Positions 58,109-64,000 of a stretch of 64,000 nt of DNA are shown piece by piece. Source of the stretch: Streptomyces roseoviridis (GTDB lineage Bacteria > Actinomycetota > Actinomycetes > Streptomycetales > Streptomycetaceae); assembly GCF_039535235.1 (NCBI RefSeq), contig NZ_BAAAWU010000001.1:5580001-5644000 (forward strand), given 5' to 3'. The notes beneath the pieces are model-generated. The model saw only the letters and a program-made list of their open reading frames with translations. It was not told the origin of the DNA and did not search any database. Within the stretch, counting starts at the first letter, position 1. The number at the start of each line of letters is the position of its first letter. Made by a program: the position numbers and the translations under genes.

Positions 58109-59767
58109 ATGACCCATCAGCCCTGGTACGACCACCGTCCACGGCAAGGCGCGGTGCCGGACAATCCGTACGCCTCCGGGGGGCACGACGGCGCCCGGAC
58201 CCCGGGACCGGCGGTGCCCGGCTCCGGACCCGGACCTGCTGTCGGACCCGGACCTGCTGTCGGGCCCGGACCCGGCTTCGGGCCCGGACCCGGCTTCGGT
58301 GACGGCCCGGCTTCCGGTTCCGGCCCGGGGGCGCCGCCGCCCCGCCGGCGGCGCCCCGGCCCGCTCCCGCTGCTCGCCGCCGTACTCGCCCTGCTGCTCG
58401 TCGCGGCCGGCGGCGCGTACCTCCTGAAGGAGCGCGCGGCCGACCGGCGCGGGACCGACGCCGCGCCCGGACCGTCCGCCACGGCGAGCCCGGGCGTCCG
58501 CCCGCCGCGGACCACCGCGCCGGTGCCGGAGGCGGAGCGGATCCCGACCGGCGCGGAGCTCGCGGCGGCGAGGAAGCCGGGGGAGGCGGCGGCCTGGATC
58601 GCCCAGGACCCGACCGACCTGCCCCGGGGCAGCACCCTCGCCCACGACCTGTGGATCGTCGGCGACACCGTCGTGCAGGCCCTGTACAAGAAGGTCACCG
58701 CCCGCCGGCTGAGCGACGGCGCCGAACTGTGGAGCGTCCCGCTGCCCCACCCCGTCTGCGAGACACCCGTCGACACCACGCCCGACGGACGGGTCGTCGT
58801 CGTGCACCGCAACCGCGACTCCCAGCAGGGCAGCCGCTGCAACCAGATGCGGATGATCGACCTGCGCACCGGTCGCCAGGGCTGGCACAAGGAACTCGTC
58901 CAGACCGGCACGCTGGACAGCACGATCATCGTGCACACCGCCGTCAGCGGGGACACCGTCGCCGTCGTGCAGAACATGAAGGCCGCCGCCTACCGGATCT
59001 CCGACGGCGGCAGGCTCTACGACATCCCGAAGGAGGACCCGGGCGGCTGCTACCCCGACGACGTCGCCGGCGGACGGCGGCTCCTGGTGACCGCCACCTG
59101 CGCGCTCGGCGCCGAGGGCAAGGCGTACAGCAGGATCCGCTCCCTCGACCCGGCCACCGGCAGGGTGCTGTGGCGCCACGACACCCCGAAGGGCCGCAAG
59201 CTCGGCAAGGTCCTCTCGGTCGAACCCGCCGTGATCACCACGCTCGACGCCGAGGTGTACGCCGAGGACTGGCGGGTGGTCGCGCTTGGGCCCGACGGCC
59301 GGGTCCGCGGCACCGTCGACGCACGCGGCAAGGGCTTCAAGCACTGCGCGGACGCCGGGGACGCGGGACAGGGCGTCCAGAACTGCCCCGGAGCGGTCGT
59401 CGGCCCCCACACGGTCTTCCTCGGCACCGAGGGCAGGGTCGGCGCCTACGACCTGACCACCGGAAAGCTCCTCTGGGGCGTCCGGGAGAACAGCGGCCGC
59501 AGGCTGTACCCCCTCGCCGCCGCCGGGCCGGCGGTCGTCGTCTACGAGGCGGCCACCCCCAGCCGGCCCGGTCTGGTCCGGCGGATCGGACCGGGAGCGG
59601 AGAAGGCGGTGCTGCTGCAGCGGCACCCGGCCGCGGCGGGGAAGCACGAGTACGAGACCCTCGCCGGGAACCTGGCCTATGTGAGGGGCCGGCTCGTCGT
59701 CGGCCCGTCCACGGTCAGCGGCGACGACCACCGCCCCGTGCCCCGGCTGCTCTCCTTCGCGCCCTGA
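58109..59767 (+). CDS. PQQ-like beta-propeller protein with one membrane helix
   Basis: A 552-residue protein. A Pro/Gly-rich N-terminus with GPGPAVGPGP / GPGPGFGPGP repeats precedes one membrane helix (LPLLAAVLALLLVAAGGAYLL, about residues 90-110), a Pro/Thr linker and a beta-propeller domain with repeated blade motifs (LSDGAELWSVPL, LDPATGRVLWRHD, YDLTTGKLLWGV). Paired Cys occur in the blades. The ATG at 58109 follows CGGGGGGAACG. It probably binds an extracellular ligand or partner; no enzyme motif is seen. Confidence 0.88.
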   Translation: MTHQPWYDHRPRQGAVPDNPYASGGHDGARTPGPAVPGSGPGPAVGPGPAVGPGPGFGPGPGFGDGPASGSGPGAPPPRRRRPGPLPLLAAVLALLLVAAGGAYLLKERAADRRGTDAAPGPSATASPGVRPPRTTAPVPEAERIPTGAELAAARKPGEAAAWIAQDPTDLPRGSTLAHDLWIVGDTVVQALYKKVTARRLSDGAELWSVPLPHPVCETPVDTTPDGRVVVVHRNRDSQQGSRCNQMRMIDLRTGRQGWHKELVQTGTLDSTIIVHTAVSGDTVAVVQNMKAAAYRISDGGRLYDIPKEDPGGCYPDDVAGGRRLLVTATCALGAEGKAYSRIRSLDPATGRVLWRHDTPKGRKLGKVLSVEPAVITTLDAEVYAEDWRVVALGPDGRVRGTVDARGKGFKHCADAGDAGQGVQNCPGAVVGPHTVFLGTEGRVGAYDLTTGKLLWGVRENSGRRLYPLAAAGPAVVVYEAATPSRPGLVRRIGPGAEKAVLLQRHPAAAGKHEYETLAGNLAYVRGRLVVGPSTVSGDDHRPVPRLLSFAP

Positions 59768-59873
59768 CCGAGTGCCGTCCCGGGCCGGACCTCGCCCCTG
59801 ACCGAGTGCCGTCCGGGGCCGGACCTCGCCCCGGGGCGGGGCGTCCCGGGCCGGGCCTCGCCCCGGGGCCGGG
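59766..59873. repeat. Short direct repeats after the beta-propeller gene
   Basis: A 36-base unit (GACCGAGTGCCGTCC-type, then GGCCGGACCTCGCCCC) occurs twice in tandem from 59766, followed by two shorter GGGCGTCCCGGGCCGG-type copies that lead into the terminator stem. Copies differ by one to three bases. Confidence 0.75.
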
Positions 59874-59900
59874 CGTCCCGGGCCCGACCGGCCCGGGACG
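59874..59900. terminator. Bidirectional terminator between convergent genes
   Basis: A perfect 11-bp stem CGTCCCGGGCC / GGCCCGGGACG with a CGACC loop, 13 bases from the dsbA-like stop on the minus strand and ~107 bases past the propeller stop. Confidence 0.85.
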
Positions 59901-59913
59901 CGCCCCGCTCCGG

Positions 59914-60729
59914 TCAGCCCTTCAGGGCCTTGGTCAGGGCCGTGTTGAACTCGTCCACCGTCAGCGGCGGGTTGTCGCTGCCCTCGGCGGTCAGCTTCTT
60001 CCCGTCCATCTTCAGGGTCGGCGTGGCCCCCACCCCGCTGGCGTCGAAGGACTTCGACATCTTCATCGCCCAGGCGTCGAAGGTGCCGTTCTCGACGTCC
60101 TTGCGGAACTCCGCGTTGCCCTTCAGGGCCGGGACCGAGTCCGCCACCTCCAGGAGGTAGGAGTCCTTGGCGAACTTGTCCTGGCTCTCCTCGGGGTGGA
60201 ACTTCGTGGAGTAGAGCGCCGCCTTGTACTTCAGGAAGGCCTCGGGGCTCACGTCCAGCGCGGCGCCCAGCGCGGACAGGGCGTTCTTCGAGCCCTCGCC
60301 CTGGTCGACGTTGTCGATGAAGGTCGCGCCCACGTACTTGAGCTTGTACTTGCCGTCGGTGACGTCCTTGTCGACGGTGGCGCCCACGTTCTGCTCGAAG
60401 GTCGCGCACACCGGGCAGCGCGAGTCCTCGTAGATCTCCAGGGTCTTCTTCGCCTCCGGCTTGCCGATGACGACGGTGGTGCCGTTCTCGCCCTCGGTGT
60501 TCCTCGGCGCCGTGACGTTCTTGGCGTCCGCCGCCGTCTCCCAGGCGGACGGCTTGCCGGCCTGGACGACGGCGTAGCCGACGCCGCCGGCGACGGCGAG
60601 GACGCCGACCGCGGTCGCGGCGACGATCATCTGGCGGCGGGCCTTCTCCTTCTTGGCCTGCCGCTCCCGCTCGATCCGCAGCCGCTCGCGGGCGGCTGCC
60701 TTGTTGGCCTGGCTGTTGCGCTTGCTCAT
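59914..60729 (-). CDS. DsbA-like thioredoxin-fold membrane protein
   Basis: A 271-residue disulfide oxidoreductase of the DsbA_4 / thioredoxin_4 type. A basic cytoplasmic N-terminus (RLRIERERQAKKEKARRQ) and one membrane helix (MIVAATAVGVLAVAGGVGYAVV) precede an extracytoplasmic thioredoxin fold with the redox motif C105-PV-C108 (DSRCPVCATF) and cis-Pro loop GVGATPTLKMDG. The ATG at 60729 begins 72 bases after the upstream membrane-protein stop. Likely role: disulfide formation in exported proteins. Confidence 0.92.
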   Translation of the reverse strand: MSKRNSQANKAAARERLRIERERQAKKEKARRQMIVAATAVGVLAVAGGVGYAVVQAGKPSAWETAADAKNVTAPRNTEGENGTTVVIGKPEAKKTLEIYEDSRCPVCATFEQNVGATVDKDVTDGKYKLKYVGATFIDNVDQGEGSKNALSALGAALDVSPEAFLKYKAALYSTKFHPEESQDKFAKDSYLLEVADSVPALKGNAEFRKDVENGTFDAWAMKMSKSFDASGVGATPTLKMDGKKLTAEGSDNPPLTVDEFNTALTKALKG

Positions 60730-60801
60730 GGTCGTGCTCTCCGTGACTCAGGAGGAGGAAAAGGGGACTGTCGGCCGGCCCGGCCCGCGGAAGGTGCCGG
60801 C

Positions 60802-61560
60802 TCAGACGAGGGCGAGGGCGAGGGCGGGGGCGGCGGCGCGGGTGAGCGCGGGCGTCACGGCCGGAGCCGGACGCCGCGGGCCCGCGCCGCGGGGCGGCCC
60901 CCGCCGCCCCACGGAGTGCACGAGCAGCCGGGTGCGCGAGCGGCGCGGCCCGCCGGTGACGCGGCCGGTGCGCCGGGGGGCGGTGCCCGGGGCACGGAAG
61001 AAGGCCGTCACGAGCAGCAGCGGCCGGAACGCGAAGGCCACCGCAGCCCGCAGCAGCCGGGCCAGCGCCCGCTCGCCGCCGCGCAGCCACGAGGCCGCCG
61101 AGAGCCCGACCGCCACATGCGCGGCGAGCAGCAGCCAGGGCACCGCCGGATCGGGCGAGGTCAGCAGCGAGGCAGCGGTGCCGCTCCCGGCGGCCGCCAC
61201 ACCCGGCAGCGGGGCGCCGACGGCCCCACCGCACAGCGCGTCCACGTCCAGGCCCACCGTGCGCAGCGAGCCGGCGACCGGCCCGCCGGCGGGGCCGTAA
61301 CAGGCCACCTGCCCGCTGGTGAAGAACGTGTCGGCGGCCAGCTCCAGCGGCACGAGCAGCCCGGCGATCGGGCCGAAGCCGCGCTCGCGGCCGGCCAGCG
61401 CGTACGCCGCGGCGAAGACCGCCGCCGCGACCGGGACCACCGCCCCGACCGGCAGCGGCACGCCGGACAGCAGGACGTGCGAGGCCACGGACAGCGTCAC
61501 GGCCAGTGCCGTGAAGAACGCCGCCCGGAGGGCTCTCAGCTGGATTCCTGCCATGTCCAT
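60802..61560 (-). CDS. Multi-pass membrane protein of unknown function
   Basis: A 252-residue protein with about five hydrophobic segments in its first 190 residues (AAFFTALAVTLSVASHVLL, GAVVPVAAAVFAAAYALAG, PWLLLAAHVAVGLSAASW) and a long Arg/Pro/Ala-rich, probably cytoplasmic tail. Two Cys in an extracytoplasmic loop (QVACYGPAGG and ALCGGAVG) are a possible redox pair for the DsbA-like neighbour, with which it forms an operon; this is inference. Start is ATG 61560 or 61554, both with poor ribosome sites. Confidence 0.8.
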   Translation of the reverse strand: MDMAGIQLRALRAAFFTALAVTLSVASHVLLSGVPLPVGAVVPVAAAVFAAAYALAGRERGFGPIAGLLVPLELAADTFFTSGQVACYGPAGGPVAGSLRTVGLDVDALCGGAVGAPLPGVAAAGSGTAASLLTSPDPAVPWLLLAAHVAVGLSAASWLRGGERALARLLRAAVAFAFRPLLLVTAFFRAPGTAPRRTGRVTGGPRRSRTRLLVHSVGRRGPPRGAGPRRPAPAVTPALTRAAAPALALALV

Positions 61561-61660
61561 CGCCGTGGAAGTGTGCCATGCCGGGCCGTAAGACGTCCCT
61601 AAGACCGAGCTGTGAGGCGCCCCGGGAGCCCCGCGCCGCCCCACCGACCTCCCGTGCCTC

Positions 61661-62986
61661 CTACAGCCCGGGGATCCGGCCGTTGCGGAACAGGTCCACG
61701 AAGATCTGGTGGTCGGCACGCGCGCGTGCGCCGTACGCGTGCGCGAAGTCCACCAGGAGCTCGGCGAAGCCCTCCTCGTCCGCCGCGATCGCCGCGTCGA
61801 TGGCCCGCTCCGTGGAGAACGGCACCAGCGAGTGGCCGCTGGAGTCGTCGGCCGCCGCGTGCATGGTCGCCGTCGCCCGGCCCAGGTCGGCGACCGTGGC
61901 CGCGATGTCCTGCGGGTCGTCGATGTCCGACCAGTCCAGGTCCACCGCGTACGGCGAGACCTCCGCGACCAGCTGCCCGGCCCCGTCCAGCTCCGTCCAG
62001 CCCAGCCACGGGTCGGCGTGCGCCTGCAGCGCCCGCTGCGAGATCACCGTGCGGTGCCCTTCGTGGTGGAAGTAGCCCCGTACCGCCGCGTCCGTCACAT
62101 GGCGAGAAACCGCCGGTGTCTGCGCCTGCTTCATGTAAATGACGACGTCGTTCTCCAGGGCGTCGCTGTTGCCCTCCAGGAGGATGTTGTACGAGGGCAG
62201 ACCGGCCGAGCCGATGCCGATGCCGCGCCGTCCCACGACGTCCTTGACCCGGTACGAGTCCGGGCGGGTCAGGCTCGACTCCGGCAGCGTCTCCAGATAG
62301 CCGTCGAAGGCGGCCAGCACCCGGTAGCGGTCGGCCGCGTCCAGCTCGATCGCGCCGCCGCCGGCCGTGAAGCGGCGCTCGAACTCGCGGATCTCCGTCA
62401 TCGAGTCCAGCAGCCCGAACCGGGTCAGCGAGCGGGCCGCGCGCAGGGCGTCGAGGAGCGCCCCCTCGGCCGTGTCCAGCGTGAACGGCGGCAGCTCGTC
62501 GTTCTTCGCGCCGGTCGCCAGGGCGTGGATCCGCTCCCGGTAGGAGGCGGCGTAGATCCGGACGAGGTGCGTGATCTGCTCGTCGCTGAGCGCCTTGGCG
62601 TAGCCGATCAGCGCCAGCGAGGCCGACAGCCGCTTGAGGTCCCAGGTGAAGGGGCCGACGTACGCCTCGTCGAAGTCGTTCACGTTGAATATCAGCCGGC
62701 CGGTGGCGTCCATGTAGGTGCCGAAGTTCTCGGCGTGCAGATCACCGTGGATCCACACCCGTCCGGTCCGCTCGTCCAGATACGGCCCGCCGTGGGCCTC
62801 GCGCTCCAGGTCCTTGTAGAACAGGCACGCCGTGCCCCGGTAGAAGGCGAAGGCGGATCCGGCCATCTTCCGGAACTTGACCTTGAAGGCGGCCGGGTCG
62901 GCGGCGAGCAGCTCGCCGAAGGCGGTGTCGAAGACGGCGAGGATCTGCTCACCGCGCTCGGCGGCGGTGGGCTGGGGGACCGACAT
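61661..62986 (-). CDS. DUF2252 protein with phosphotransferase-like motif
   Basis: A 441-residue protein of the DUF2252 family, function unknown. H80-GD82-L-H-x-E-N87 (IHGDLHAENFG) followed by VNDFDEAYVGPFTWDLKRL strongly resembles the catalytic and Mg-binding segments (HGDxxxxN then DFD) of aminoglycoside phosphotransferase/choline-kinase folds. Later blocks are RVKDVVGRRGIGIGSAGLP and VISQRALQAHADPWLGW. No N-terminal signal. The ATG at 62986 follows AGGAGGCAC. A kinase activity is inferred only from the motif. Confidence 0.9.
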   Translation of the reverse strand: MSVPQPTAAERGEQILAVFDTAFGELLAADPAAFKVKFRKMAGSAFAFYRGTACLFYKDLEREAHGGPYLDERTGRVWIHGDLHAENFGTYMDATGRLIFNVNDFDEAYVGPFTWDLKRLSASLALIGYAKALSDEQITHLVRIYAASYRERIHALATGAKNDELPPFTLDTAEGALLDALRAARSLTRFGLLDSMTEIREFERRFTAGGGAIELDAADRYRVLAAFDGYLETLPESSLTRPDSYRVKDVVGRRGIGIGSAGLPSYNILLEGNSDALENDVVIYMKQAQTPAVSRHVTDAAVRGYFHHEGHRTVISQRALQAHADPWLGWTELDGAGQLVAEVSPYAVDLDWSDIDDPQDIAATVADLGRATATMHAAADDSSGHSLVPFSTERAIDAAIAADEEGFAELLVDFAHAYGARARADHQIFVDLFRNGRIPGL

Positions 62987-63167
62987 CGAAGGTGCCTCCT
63001 GGTACGGGACGCGGTGCGCGCGATGACTCAAAATGGTGCATGACAAATGGGACAGGTGTTCTCTGTGTCCCAACGCGCGACCGTACCGCTCAGTGCCCGG
63101 TCCCTGTCGGCCGAGCGACGTAGACTTCCACGCTGTCCCCCCAGGAATCCGTTCGGAGGCATCCCCC

Positions 63168-64000
63168 GTGACCAAGCCGCCCTTCACGCACCTCCACGTC
63201 CACACCCAGTACTCCCTGCTGGACGGTGCCGCGCGGCTCAAGGACATGTTCAACGCGTGCAACGAGATGGGCATGACCCACATCGCGATGTCCGACCACG
63301 GCAACCTCCACGGGGCCTATGACTTCTTCCACTCCGCCAAGAAGGCCGGAGTGACCCCGATCATCGGCATCGAGGCGTACGTCGCCCCGGAGTCCCGCCG
63401 CAACAAGCGGAAGATCCAGTGGGGCCAGCCGCACCAGAAGAAGGACGACGTCTCGGGTTCGGGCGGTTACACCCACAAGACGATCTGGGCGGCGAACGCC
63501 ACCGGTCTGCACAACCTCTTCCGGCTCTCCTCCGACGCCTACGCCGAGGGCTGGCTGCAGAAGTGGCCGCGCATGGACAAGGAGACCATCTCCAAGTGGT
63601 CGGAGGGCCTGATCGCCTCCACCGGCTGCCCCTCCGGCGAGCTGCAGACCCGGCTGCGCCTCGGCCAGTTCGACGAGGCCCTGAAGTCCGCCTCCGAATA
63701 CCAGGACATCTTCGGCAAGGACCGCTACTTCCTGGAGCTGATGGACCACGGCATCGAGATCGAGCGCCGGGTCCGCGACGGACTCCTGGAGATCGGCAAG
63801 AAGCTCGGCATCCCGCCGCTGGTCACCAACGACTCGCACTACACCTACGCGCACGAGGCCACGGCCCACGACGCCCTGCTGTGCATCCAGACCGGCAAGA
63901 ACCTCTCCGACCCGGACCGCTTCAAGTTCGACGGCACCGGCTACTACCTGAAGTCCACGGAGGAGATGTACGCCATCGACTCCTCGGACGCCTGGCAGGA
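63168..64000 (+). CDS. dnaE: DNA polymerase III alpha subunit, N-terminal part
   Basis: The first 277 codons of the replicative polymerase; the gene runs off the right edge with no stop. The N-terminal PHP domain is seen: [16 protein letters not shown] (metal ligands His-x-His), [38 protein letters not shown] and LVTNDSHYT. The GTG at 63168 follows CGGAGG. A TAGACT -10-like hexamer at 63121-63126 lies 42 bases upstream. The [10 protein letters not shown] block and normal spacing indicate the DnaE1-type replicase. Confidence 0.96.
   Translation, partial: MTKPPFTHLHVHTQYSLLDGAARLKDMFNACNEMGMTHIAMSDHGNLHGAYDFFHSAKKAGVTPIIGIEAYVAPESRRNKRKIQWGQPHQKKDDVSGSGGYTHKTIWAANATGLHNLFRLSSDAYAEGWLQKWPRMDKETISKWSEGLIASTGCPSGELQTRLRLGQFDEALKSASEYQDIFGKDRYFLELMDHGIEIERRVRDGLLEIGKKLGIPPLVTNDSHYTYAHEATAHDALLCIQTGKNLSDPDRFKFDGTGYYLKSTEEMYAIDSSDAWQ

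Overview
The window is a chromosomal core region of a Streptomyces-type actinomycete. The evidence is the very high G+C with strong third-position G/C bias, frequent GTG starts, the polar-growth DivIVA, the SepF/YggT/YggS/PgeF block downstream of ftsZ, a murE-type DAP ligase, a translational T-box in front of ileS, and an order that agrees with the well-known division and cell-wall (dcw) neighbourhood of Streptomyces chromosomes. The same anchor order (type II DAHP synthase, Ser/Thr kinase, Rv2175c homologue, methylenetetrahydrofolate reductase, DUF3040, rsmH-dcw) recalls the aroG-pknL-Rv2175c-dcw segment of Mycobacterium. I see no prophage, integrase, IS element, tRNA, rRNA or CRISPR array.

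Layout. 1-5.9 kb: the end of a type II DAHP synthase, an iron-storage pair (bfd with an iron box, and convergent bfr), a YedY-like molybdoprotein, a His-rich membrane protein behind a CsoR-type operator, endonuclease IV and a PASTA-domain Ser/Thr kinase. 5.9-11.2 kb: thiamine genes, namely a TPP riboswitch plus thiO-thiS-thiG on the minus strand and a separate thiE on the plus strand, with a flavoprotein reductase and an Rv2175c-like DNA-binding protein between them. 11.2-21.6 kb: metF, a phytoene-desaturase-like oxidase, a TetR / YhgE-Pip / ABC-ATPase operon, a HEPN-domain protein, a methyltransferase and DUF3040. 21.8-26.6 kb: a MoxR-DUF58-transglutaminase operon.

27.1-45.0 kb is the dcw cluster and its tail: rsmH-ftsL-ftsI-murE-murF-mraY-murD-ftsW-murG-ftsQ-ftsZ-pgeF-yggS-sepF-yggT-divIVA. 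Several pairs overlap by 4 bases (murF/mraY, mraY/murD, ftsZ/pgeF). The longest gap is in front of ftsZ and is rich in inverted repeats. The cluster supplies lipid II synthesis (MurE, F, D, MraY, MurG), septal synthase (FtsW, FtsI), the divisome scaffold (FtsL, FtsQ, FtsZ, SepF) and the polar organiser (DivIVA).

45.0-64 kb: a 43-bp tandem array enclosed by two terminators, T-box-controlled ileS, an H1-like/DksA fusion protein, lspA-rluD-GNAT, a CPA1 antiporter, a dienelactone hydrolase, secreted metalloprotease and PhoD phosphatase, a beta-propeller lipid-anchored or membrane protein, a membrane protein with a DsbA-like partner, a DUF2252 protein and the start of dnaE.

Most of this is ordinary housekeeping content. 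No clearly novel multi-gene system is visible. The observations most worth a second look are the 43-bp array, the inverted repeats in front of ftsZ, the CsoR-type site with its His-rich membrane protein, the kinase/Rv2175c pairing and the degenerate ABC ATPase.
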